64,000 nucleotides of DNA from Pseudoneurospora amorphoporcata (Eukaryota > Ascomycota > Sordariomycetes > Sordariales > Sordariaceae): contig MU859110.1 of assembly GCA_033297205.1 (NCBI GenBank), positions 1 through 64,000 of the forward strand, read 5' to 3'. The notes under the pieces were generated by a model that worked only from the letters and a program-made list of their open reading frames with translations, did no database searches and had not been told where the DNA came from. Positions 37,272-48,235 of this stretch are shown here, in pieces. The position numbers and the translations under genes were made by a program. Each line of letters opens with the position of its first letter. Positions within the stretch are counted from its first letter, which is position 1.

Positions 37272-38826
37272 CTACTTCTTCAGCTTGCGCAAAAACCAAC
37301 TCTTGCGCTTCTCTGGTGCGCCTGGCCTCTCTGGTTGAATGGTATCGTTCGTCGATTTTTTCTGTAGTGTCCGGGTGTCTTTCTGAGGCGAAGCAGGCGC
37401 TGCGACCGGTGCAACGCTGGGGTTTCCCTGATTGAAGCCGTTGTTATTGGCGAAACCGGATGTGCCGTTCGCTTGATAGTTGTTTGCTCCACCGCCGTTC
37501 ATGCCAATAGCAGGTTTCCCGTTATAGCCTACTGTGAAGGCCGATGGTGAATATTCGGTATTCTGGCTGAATCCTATTCCATAATCATTTGCTGGTTCCG
37601 ACGGTCGCTTGGAAACTGGTCCCGCTTGAGCTCGTTCGATCGAGCTGTTGTCACTACTTGTCGGGTCGGTCTGATACCCCACAGGGTCCGATGAGCCACT
37701 TCCAGATACCGAGGCAACCGTCTCGTACGAGCGATGATTACTCGGGATCGGGTAGTCGTTCGCGCTCGGCGATTGATATGGCGAAGAGAACGGCGGGTTG
37801 GGCATGATCCTGGGATCACGACGTCTACCTTGGTTCTGAGGCGGGGACGAATACACGCTATTGTATCCTGACTGGTAGTCATAGTAGGTGTCTCGTGGTG
37901 CTTGCCTCAGATCATGCTGGCTGCCGTCCTGACGGTTCGGATACATTGTCGAAGCCGGTCGGCTGTTGTAGTAACCGGGGCCACCTGGTACCGTTAGCAT
38001 TCCCGTCTTGCGTGTCTTGGTAATGGGAGCTTTAGAGTTGGCCGTACTTGTACCATAATAACTATTCCGTTTGCTGTTATTGCCATATGTTGACTCCGAT
38101 TCTATTAACAATGTTAGTTTACATTGGACTACATCAGCTTGAGAAAAGCCGGTGCATACCTGAGCGTTGAATTGACCTACGATTACTGTACGCTCCATCA
38201 ATGGCAGCCTCGAAGCTCCGAATGGTATCCAAGGGGCGCTCCCAACGACTGCGGGTGGGGTTTGATCGATCGGGGTCGGCTACACGAGAGGTCAGTATTG
38301 AGCCTAAGCGGTGAGACTTGTCTCTTAGCGCGTCCACGAGAAAACTTACAGATTGGATTTCCAAATGCATCTTTGTGTTGTATATTCCGCAAAGAAGCGA
38401 GCGACGTCTTAACATGCGCGGCCACCTCGGCTGGTAGAGGTCAGTATGCAGTTCGCCGCACGCAGGGCAATATAGAGGAGGTGGCTAATGCATAGGATTG
38501 CATGCCACATGGTTGAACTTACATGGCTCTGCCTCATTCATGGCTAAGGTAGGGTCTGCTTTTGTATGCAACCGTTTGGCGTCCTTTTCGGCACTGGTCT
38601 CGTGCAAGTCAAGCTTATGCTCTTTGGAGTCGTGAGACTTGTCGGATCTGAAGCTGAAGGCTCTCGCCTTGCGTTGGGAACTCGCTGGGCGGGCCTTTGT
38701 CTGAGTGGTAGGAGCGACGGGCGCTTGTGACTGCTGGTACTGTTGGTATTGCTGCTGTCCCTGCAGTTGCGCCTGCTGTAGCTGGTGCGGGTTTGAAGTC
38801 GGGGGGTATCTGCTGGAAGTCGCCAT
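37272..38826 (-). CDS. DUF2406-type fungal protein
   Basis: Four exons (38826-38523, 38430-38350, 38279-38160, 38101-37272) give 444 aa. The N-terminus is Gln-rich (HQLQQAQLQGQQQYQQY). The conserved domain spans about residues 70-165 and shows the family blocks LHETSAEKDAKRLHTKADPT, SLRNIQHKDAFGNPI, and SNPTRSRWERPLDTIRSFE. The rest is disordered, with Tyr, Asn, Ser and Gly rich sequence, ending in a basic patch KRKSWFLRKLKK. Members of this family occur across fungi (yeast YMR295C and YGR273C, as I recall) and have no settled function; the basic C-terminus could bind membranes or nucleic acid. Three short introns all split codons after the first base, so the two middle exons (81 and 120 nt) are frame-neutral and could be skipped without a frameshift. 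Confidence 0.88.
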
Positions 38827-41800
38827 CTTGGCTGACGGGGGAACGAGAGAGTTTTGATCTGTCTTCTAGGCAAAGCCCGGGGTGCAGCGAGAGCGGTGGA
38901 GGAAGGGTCCGTGATGCGTCTGGGGTGTCGATGCCCTGTCGGCGGTTGCAGATGGAGGCAGGACCGTGATGGTTCTGATCGCGCGCAGGTTCAGATGGAT
39001 CATATGCCTGCTTATCGCAAGGGTGTTCTTCGAAACAAGTGCTTATCGGCAAGAATAACCGGGCATAGCTATCCAAAGTGGTGTTGCACGGAGCAGATAT
39101 GGGAGAAGCAACGACGCAAAGGTTCAGATAGCGCCCAGGAGCGGTTGAAGTGGACTGTATTGGTGGAAAGTGAACCGGCGTGGATAGATACCCCTGGTGG
39201 TTGCCCTGGGTGTTTTGGGTTGGCGGGCTGGGATCCGCGATCTTAGTGTCGCAGACTCTTTAAAAATCAGGGAAAGTGTGTCCTGGCACCCCGGGTGGCT
39301 GGGGTGGAAAGCGGATGGCGTTGGGTGCTGCGCCTGGTTCGCTGGAAAATCAACGCAGAAGTCACCAGCAAACCAAGTCGGCTAACCAAAATTCGGCGCT
39401 ACGTTTCCTTTTTTGGGTTCTGCGACGGTCGGCTCCGCTGTGATTGCGTCGATGGCGCGCGGCGTGTCAGATGTCAAACCTTTCACCTAGAGTGACGGGT
39501 AATTCTCAATGTCCCAATGTCCAGATGATATCGATATCTTTGGTAAGCGTTCCGGCTTCAATTCCCCTTGTTGAAATTGACCGATTTATGTAGTAGTGTA
39601 TCTGAAGGCGCGGCGATCCGTAGGGAAGTCTCTCCACTCCCGTCTGGGACGCAAAAGGAATAACCGACAGGCTCTGTTGCGGGGGAGCGACGGACAAGCC
39701 TGGGACCGGGGTTCAGGTTATTGGTGAGAGGTGGTGTTCGGAATGGCAGGGTTGCGACGTTCGATGGGTGGAGATTGGCGCTGACGTCAGGGCCGAACGG
39801 TCCACAAAGTGAAGGGCGATTGGCGTTGATTGGCGGCTATGATTGACAGAAATCTTCGCCAGCTGCTGGGTCTGCGGCCGTCGTCTCGAAACTCTTTTTC
39901 GTCTTGTTCTGTTCTGAAGATCCGATCTGGTGCCTGGGCGTGCCAATATCGATGTTCGTGCGAAAGTTCTTCTTTCGGGATTGATGAAGGACTGACGTCG
40001 ACCAAATGCGAGGTTTGTGTTAGCGGAAGGGAATCCCCAGAGCTCGATACTTATCGAAGGGGCGGGTGCGGCAGATAATAAGGCGAATTGACCTCGCTCG
40101 ACGCATGAGGAAAAGAAAATCGGGTCTTGCACAAGGGAGGGGCGCTGCTTGATACGACAAGCAGGGGTAACTTACCGTTTTCCAGCGATCCCGGTCAGCG
40201 GTCCCGTGCAGCAGAAAAGTTGCTTGGAAGATTCGTGAACCGGACGAGAAAAGGTTCAAGACTTGCAAAGAGGAATGGGAGAACGCCGGAAAAGCCGCAG
40301 CAGCCGACAACGAGGAATGCCAGCTTAAAGAAACCAAATAACCACAAACAAAAGTCAACGTGGGAATGCTTGAATCGGAATTTCTCGTTCAATAAACGCA
40401 GATACCTTATACAAACCGCGGCATCTAAGTTTCAGAAGCCAAGAAAAAGTGGGTAAAAGGCCGCGGGGGCTTCACGGGTTTAAGAATGATTCGATCCCGG
40501 ACGTGGTGAGGAGATGGGCAAGGAGCAACAAGGGCCGACAAGGAGGCCGCGTGGTGCGTGAGGTGCTTCGTGGAGCTACCGATTGATTCGCAAGCGGAAC
40601 TTGAGCTTCTCGGATTCCGTCGCGCCGCTCGATGCCAATGGAATGAAGCACAGCGGGATACGGTCTTTTTTTAGGGTTCCCTACCTGGATGTACACGCCG
40701 GCAAGTCTTTGACACCCGACAAGCGGCGACGGCAAGCATGAAGGGTACCTACGTCCCATCTTGGAGGTGCCGGCAAAGGCATCTATCTCAGCTGGGATGC
40801 CCAACCCGGGCCACGATAATATCTCTGGAACTGACACGCGACCTTGTCCTAGGGCAACACAGGCGCTGCTGCTACACTTTACGATGGCCTGTCTTAATTT
40901 TCGATAGCCTCCAGTTGACTCTGCGTTGCTTAAGTAATGCTGGAACCTCGAGAGACCCGAATCGGCACGTTGCCCGCAAATGGTCTGCGCTACTTGCTGC
41001 GCCCACTGATGAACACGAGATGGCGAAAGATGCCGCGTCACCATTGTAGATGATCCATCGAAGCTTGTTGGCTCATCGGCTCACCCATCAGGTTTCTCGA
41101 CCAGTCGACCAAAGCACACGGCCCACGACCACACGCTTCCACATGATATATGGTTACACGCCATTCACTTCGTATGAGGCAAGTGAACAACAGATCTCGA
41201 ACCGTATCCATCAGAAAATTGTTATTCGGTTTATGATTATCATCGCAGCACTTGCCCCGTGTTATGGGCACACCGCATCGCCCGCAATTGTTCATCTCAA
41301 ATTGGTAGGAGGAATTTAGTGCATGCGTCTGTACCTGAATTGAGGAGCCAGGCACACCCATAGAACGCTGCTACCCACGCCTTGGTAAATACGAGCTTGT
41401 TGACCTGCCGCGTAGTAGATCAGAGTAGTATCGAAAAAGGCATGGAGAACTCTTCCTGATCAGACACAAGATTGGCGTTGTGATGCGTTGGTTGAAACCA
41501 GAAAACGCACCGTGACAATTGTGTCTAACAAGATCAACTCTGGTTCCTGTTCTTTGCATATCTCTAGTATTGGAATTGAGCTTGTCATGTCTTGCACTGC
41601 CCCGATTTCGAACCTGAGAAACAACTTCCTTTGAACTGGCTTTTTCCTTGTCCCACGCAAGCCACGATTACCACTTGCCTTACAAGTCAAAGAGCTCGGC
41701 GTGGATGAGGTTCGGCTCCTTAAAACTGAAGCTGCGTCGCATCACGCCAACGGCCTGGTGAGTGTTACCAATCCATGGTTTCTTGTTACTGTCGCCGGTT

Positions 41801-44349
41801 TTTGTGCATCTCGACCATATCCTGCGTGCCTGTATCACATCCACCTGTCACGACTCGGATCTGGAGAGAACTCTGGAAGTTGACTCGGAAGTTGGCCAGT
41901 TGCTTCCATATCCTCAAATGGGTAAAGGGGTATCGAGTATCCCGCGTGCCAGCAAAGTGACTCTTTTGATATCATGCAGGAGCGTGGGGAGGTAAACAAA
42001 TTACGAATCGTGATCTGCCACGACCAAGGTTGAAAACGAACCAAGAAATTCCCCATCCCGCGCCAAAAGCAAGTTCTTCGTTTGACTGGCTAAAATCCCG
42101 GGTCGGTCCCAAGCGGATGGAATCCGATTTTCTACTCCTATCCAACTTCCGAAAACGCGTCGAGTTCGCTGGCTGAAGCTTGGCTTTCAGCAGGACAGGC
42201 ATTGAAAGCATCGTTCGAACGATAAGACGACCACGGCTGGGTCCCATCCTGCCGGTTCCTGCCCCCGGCAGGCCCGAGGCTCTCTCGCTCCACTTTCTCC
42301 GGATTGATCAGCTCTCGTTGGGTGGCTTGGCAACGGCGGCGTGTTTACACTTTAGTGTAGCGTGGTCACGATAATCGATAAGGCTGGATACGTAGGTAGT
42401 AGGTAGTCTGATAAGACAGGATAAGGGGGATTTGTTTACTTTCTTATCTGCTGGAGAACATCGTCACTGAGGTGACGAGTGAAGGTCGCTTTTTCATGTC
42501 TTGTGTTGCCACACCGCAGTTATCCAAGTTCGGGGTGCGTGCATCTTTTCAAACCTAGGATAAGATCATCTCCTGGCTTCTGTTGGTTCATTTATCTGAC
42601 ACTTGCAAATTGGCATGGTGGCTTTCAGCCTGGCGTTACCAATTTCCACCTGCTATGACCTTGATGACCACCTCAACGTACTGACACGTCTTCTTGAAGA
42701 TGCCGCTTTGCTTAATCCCACCCGGAAGTTCGTCGATACCACAAGCTGCCATACCTATTGATAGGTTGCACTTCCAAGCGCCCGGGACGGGCATGATGAC
42801 CATTGGCAATGAAAGCAAGCACAAACCAAGGGTGTCGAGGCATGATTTGTTGATCTCGGTGCGGCTCACATTTGATAGTGCCTATGAAGATCCCAGTTCC
42901 CTTGACGGACTACTCTAAAACTGACCCCCATATTGAGACTTGAGAGCAAAGTGTCCGATCTCCGTTGGCCGGTTTCCGATTTGACAAAATACCGCCATAC
43001 AAAGTCCCAATAACCGATATGTCGTTGATGCATTTCCCCAAGACCAGATATTCCAGACAAGATATGCCTGTCCGGTTCTTCCGAATCGCATTGGCCAAGT
43101 GTGGACCAAACCTTGCCGGGTGAACCGAGCGGTCAGGACTCCCGAGCCGCCCCCAACTCGGACGTTGTCGTCGGGATAGGTATTTGCTGTAGCCACTTCA
43201 TGTTGAGCTCACTCAGTTCCGTTTCCGCCGCATGACCGAACGGTTCCGCTTGCGCTACCTTTCACGGCAGAGATTGTATTGCGTACGTACGCCCTTCCCG
43301 AGCAATTTCATGCTCGACAGACCCCGATCTGTTCACAGCTTTTCATGAATTCCCCTTGTGAAGGACGAACGGGATAGTAAAGACGTGACTTTTGGGTTGG
43401 CACATAGCATACCGATGTAGCTCCTCGTGATCCCGTCTCGACAACAGGGCGCTTGTGTTCCGACGTCACCTGCGTATCTTGTCAGCTCCATTGCTCAGAA
43501 CTTTATCCGCTTTGGTGATCTGGTCACCAATGCCCCGCACTCCGCCCCCTGAAGCCCTAACTACAGGTCCAGAGTCGGACCGATCATGTTCGGGTCTTGT
43601 GCGAGAAGATGGATAGGATTGTTGGCTACCCCGGACTAGCAAAGCCATACCCAACCCATTCAAAAGCCTGTGGATATCTTCGCGTCCAAACAGGCTGGTC
43701 GAACAAGGGGATCGTGTCGATAACCGAAGACCGGAGGTGGAGCGTCGACAGTGTTCGAGGAAAGACATAGAAGATGACCATTGCGATGACATCTCTGAAT
43801 TGGCAGTGGTGGACTTGCTGGTGTGTGGGCACGCGGTTGTTGGTTCGTGCGGAGACACTTCATCTCGGAATCGAATGGCACGGACACAAGGACATGGAGC
43901 AGTTGAACTAAGTGCCATCAAGGTTCTCACGAAACGTGGCACTGAGGTCGCGGTGCGCACAGTTGTCATAAATCCTAGGAATAACGTTAACCAAAACAAC
44001 AACATTCAAGGATCGGTTCATGGTCTTGGGTAGCAACGCGCGGCTATTGTGATTGAGGGGGCCTGTTAAATATTAGCCCAGGCTGGCTTTGATTGATTTG
44101 TGACATGAGAAGACTCGTCTTCTCCCCATTGCGCCGTTTCATGAACCACTCCCGTTGATGAAGCATTCGTCTCGCACCCAGCAGTAAACTGCGGGATCCT
44201 CAATCGCAATTGTTTGGCATGTCTCTTTTTGGTAATGCCTTTGATTTTGAATGCTAGAAGCAAGGCCCGTTTGCCGACCCTCGCTAATCCCTGATGCACC
44301 GAAATCATAAACCACCTTTACCACCCAACTCCGGCCTCATACGTTCCCC
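38827..44349. other. Long gene-poor region
   Basis: 5.5 kb between the DUF2406 gene and the 3' end of rpl33, both on the minus strand. Open frames (for example 40472-41044 and 43466-44005 on the minus strand, 43737-44033 on the plus) are short, overlap on opposite strands and match no family known to me. The first kilobase next to 38826 is the promoter of the DUF2406 gene. Otherwise I see no repeat array, RNA gene or transposon. Confidence 0.45.
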
Positions 44350-45109
44350 TTAGATAGAAGAGGGGTAGAGCATGATGCGGACGGAGGCACCGAAGGACCT
44401 GGCGGGGAGGGGAGTGGCGAACTTGGCGCGAACAACGCCGGAGTTGCCTGTGAAGTCGAGAGTCAGCATTCAACGTTCTACCAAAACCTCGGCGAATGGG
44501 ACTAATTACCGTGAGGCCTGGTGACCTTGCCCCAGATCACGCGGATCTTGGTGCCGCGAACCTCCTTCTGGCCGCGGTAGACATAGGCGACGCGCTTGCC
44601 AAGGTAGAAGCTATATCCCCTGTCAATATCCATCACCGTGTCGTTCAGAACGAGTTTACCACGTACTTGGCAGCAGCAGTGTCATCAACACCCTCGATCT
44701 TGATCAAGCTGGTCTTGGGGTGGGTGGTGTGACGGCCACGCTGATAGCTCAGGTGGCGACCCCTATGCGATTCCTCTCGTCAGTCCTTGCTCGGTACGTC
44801 GTCGTTTCTGGCCTCGTCGTTTCGAAATAACCATGTTCCCAGCAGCTGTCGTTCTCGGGGTCCGTTTCGTAGCGGCGCAGCAATTGGAAAATCGTTCGCA
44901 TCGTCGATTCCTGTCGGGGACGGCTACTCACTTGACATATACTGCAACAAACAGGGTCAGCAATGTTCCAACTTGTAAAACAGCCACAAAGAAACATGTA
45001 CACGGGTTTCGCGACGACGATGCCTTCAAGGCGGCGACGACAACATCGGCAATGTTCTTTGCGCAAGTGGTTTGGGAGTCTCACATCTGTGGCCGGCTTC
45101 GGTAGGCAT
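44350..45109 (-). CDS. rpl33: 60S ribosomal protein eL33 (L33/L35a)
   Basis: Cytosolic large-subunit ribosomal protein. Five exons on the minus strand (45109-45085, 44941-44932, 44762-44667, 44610-44510, 44447-44350) give 109 aa, the normal eL33 length. The assembled protein begins MPTEAGHRLYVKGRHLSYQR and carries the family blocks TSLIKIEGV, FYLGKRVAYVYRGQKEVRG, TKIRVIWGKVTRPHGNSGVV and SFGASVRIMLYPSSI. Exon 2 is only 10 nt: it codes the end of Leu, then Tyr-Val, and two bases of Lys. It is flanked by a perfect CAG acceptor and a GTGAGT donor, and without it the frame and the LYVKG motif are lost. The intron after it is 169 nt, long for this window. A first coding exon of 25 nt and introns clustered at the 5' end are typical of ribosomal protein genes. 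Confidence 0.95.
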
Positions 45110-48100
45110 CTTGACTGGCGATATGTTCCGCTTGATCAAAATTTCCCTGCCACGATAAAAGGGAACTCAGCAAGGAGTCTTGTATGAAGACAATTGCTGA
45201 TCCGGAGTCCTGCGTTGGGCGACGTGGTTGTGGCTCTGCACTTCGACGGCTCCCGGTAATTCGAAAATTGCCTGGTGGGAATTTGGTAGGGTTTGTGGTG
45301 CTTTGGGCGGTTCGGAGTTTCTTGCCTTCCGAAAAGTGTGCGCCGCGCGAATGAGAGCCCAGGAGCGCGTCCTGCAAGCAGGATCAGATGTGGCTGAGGC
45401 CCATGCTCAGCCACATTACACGACCCCTCTAACCTTGTTCCGATAACACATGGCACCCATCGGTCTCCCTTATCTGTATCGTTATCTAGGTTACTCTAGA
45501 GGTACCTAGGTACCTCTAGCTCCTCCGCGGTCGGGTCCATGATGCAATCGATGGGTTTTTTCTGTTCCTCCCCTTTGGTTTGCCCCTCACTGTCATCGTC
45601 AATGGCTCCCGAGCCCGGGCATGCTCCCGAACTGACTGTGACCCCCACATCCACACTCAACCTCAACCTCGGTCCTCAACCTCTACGACCTTGAGATGAG
45701 ATGAAGAATGCTCCTGGCATCAGCCTGCAGCACCAACGAATAATGTGATGATTTTAGACTTCCAGATGGCCTCTGTCCTTGTCAACAACAGTCGTAAAAG
45801 TCTTCGGTTCTCCTTGACGATGGATGGTGAGAGCAGGCGAACTGCCTGCAACATATATCTAGTGAGCTCAAAACAAAAGGTGTCCGGGGCCTGTGTCCGC
45901 AGCTAACCTAGTAAGCCGGGGCATGCACACTCCACTCGGTGTGTGCTATTGTTTGTATCCGAAGCTGCAGATGTCTTTCTGCTGATTTTTACCGGCAGAG
46001 ACTCAATGACAGTAGCATGCCATCTAGGTAAAACACCACGTCGTAGAGCGCTTTTCGGGACAATGCGTTTTCGTCGACTCCTCTAACCTCTCGATTAGAC
46101 GATGCCCCGGATACCTAAGCATGGGAGTACCGTTGCCTTCCTCAAGAGTTCAAGAGTCGTAAACTGCACCTACGGCGTTAGACTGTCCTATAAAGGTGTG
46201 GGTTGACACGGCGCCTTTCAAGAGTGCGCGTGGCGTAAGACCGGCGGTTTACCTCAAATCCCGTCTTGGAAGCTGAAGCGACTGGTACTTCACTTTGGCA
46301 ATTTCGTCTCGGCGAACCGCAAGGTGCTGGCAGACTTCCATGTTTCTTCACACCGATGAAGAGAAGCTTTGTCTGTAGTTACCTGGTTTCACCCTTCCCG
46401 GACGGACTTAGAATTGTTTATCGGACGTACCTGTCTTAGCTAACCCGCCGGCATTTCAGGAGGGAGAAACCAGATTCCTCCTTCCTGCTGTGAACGGATA
46501 TCGGAACAATCATCTGCGGAGGAGCAAAGCGGAGTCTCTAGCCCATGTAACATACCGTGACCCGTTGCACAGGATAGACAGGACTGTCAGCCTCCCCAAC
46601 GGGTAGTCCGGTGGTTGCGGTATATTTACCCACGACCGACCCTGAAAGCATGGGTCGTCCAACGTCTACAGGCTCACGGTTGGCAAAGAAGTTCAGTTAT
46701 GGAGCCATCTGTACACATCACACCTGCTTTGTTCGTTAGCGCGGGACTTTACGACGCACTCTGCGCAACCTCAACCACTATTCCACCGACTTTTTATGGA
46801 AGAACTTGGTATCAACCAGATGCGTTTCGGGTGCTGTATACATAATGTATTATCCAATCTTCCGTTTCGAATGTGGTTGTTCCGTTGCTTTTCTATATTA
46901 TTTTTGCAGACCCTTGTCGCAAGAATCGCGCCAACAAACAAACCAGCATTGATGTGTACCTCTCTACGGTCCTGAACACGGATTCGCTTCTTGCACCCCC
47001 CACCATTCCCAACAGAAGCATAAAGGGATCCATCCATGCAGTTTGACCTTCTCCGAACTTCAAACCCATCAGGCACTCGTCTGGTAATTATGTAAGGGTG
47101 CTCTTGAGACCCGGACGTTTACTTGCTATACCAAACTCTCGAGGCCTGAAACCCATCACCGACCGATGACCAGATTAGCTCAGGTAGCTTATTATGACCA
47201 AATCCACTCGTTCTAGGTATACTGTCAAAACTGTCCACGGGTAACCCTGTTACGGCGCAAGATCGGAGCGCAAGCTGTCACTGTCTGGCCTTCTACCGGC
47301 GGGAGTCCACGGCACCCGCTTCGGATCCATACCCTGGCTCTCGGTTCCATCGTTAGAGGCTACGCAGACGACGGCTTCCATAACGCTGGGGTGGATAATG
47401 TTAAGACATCTATCAGCCGGAGATCGGTGGAACCATGACATCTATAAGGCAAGCACGGAACGGGACCGACGTCCAGCTTCGCGTGGTTACCGACACCCAA
47501 TACCTCATGTCTTGACCCCAGCCAAACCGACAAAGTCAGAGCCAACCTCCACAGCTCCCGTCCTGGGACATGGAATGGATGTAAGCATGCAGGGTATGGC
47601 TGAATCTGACGGGGGGAAAAGCCAATCTGGCAGCCCTTTGTTTGATGCGATCATTCCGGAGGAGGAACATGGCATCTATCATGCATTAGGTAACATGAAC
47701 GGGACAGGAGTTCCATCCGGAAAGGCCGGCGGGGTTTGGGTGTTGTTCAAAAGAAGCAAAAGCTCTCTTCCTGTTAAAGCTGTTATCAGATGAGGCCCAA
47801 GCTTTGGAGGCGGCTTGGCACCGTTCACTCCGTCGTTCCCCTTCATGAGGTAAGTGGTGCCAGGGTACACACCAGCGCGGTGCGGGGGCCGTGGGTAAGC
47901 TTGCCCCTCGTGGGCCGTGGTCCATCAACTGGACTGACTATAGCAGCAGCTCTAGTTCGAGGGTCGCAGGCAGTCTGCGCATCATTCGCTCCCAGGCAGG
48001 TTCCAGGTTGAGGGAGGTTCCTTCACCCAAATACGCCGTCGATATACCATTCACTTTTAACCCCGAAACCTGACCAAGCTTGCCCACTCCGTCCCAATAC

Positions 48101-48235
48101 TTTCTTCAACCCCCATCGGCCAACACGCAATCCTCTTCTTCCACTTTTCTCGTCGCCTCACAGTCTCTTTTTTCCCTCGCTCAAGCACCAACGCGACGAA
48201 CTCGGAACATCGATTCACACAAGACGACCGTTACG
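45110..48235. promoter_or_regulatory. Divergent region between rpl33 and zwf1
   Basis: 3.1 kb between start codons pointing away from each other, so both promoters lie here. A 24-bp perfect palindrome is at 45496-45519, about 390 bases upstream of the rpl33 start. The 160 bases before 48236 are pyrimidine-rich (CTTCTTCCAC, CTCTTTTTTCCCTC), as in leaders of highly expressed fungal genes. Short open frames in the middle (such as 47398-47793, +) show no family features. Confidence 0.5.
45496..45519. repeat. 24-bp perfect palindrome (TAGGTACCTA type)
   Basis: Each arm is CTAGAGGTACCT, and the centre is CCTAGG, with no spacer. It could extrude as a cruciform or bind a dimeric factor. It lies upstream of rpl33. 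Shorter ACCTAGGTA or TAGGTA pieces recur in other intergenic parts of the window. Confidence 0.9.

Noticed and set aside
43466..44033. Overlapping minus-strand (179 aa) and plus-strand (98 aa) frames
   Set aside because: Neither shows a family motif, and each is the other's shadow. Kept only as a hint in the gene-poor region.
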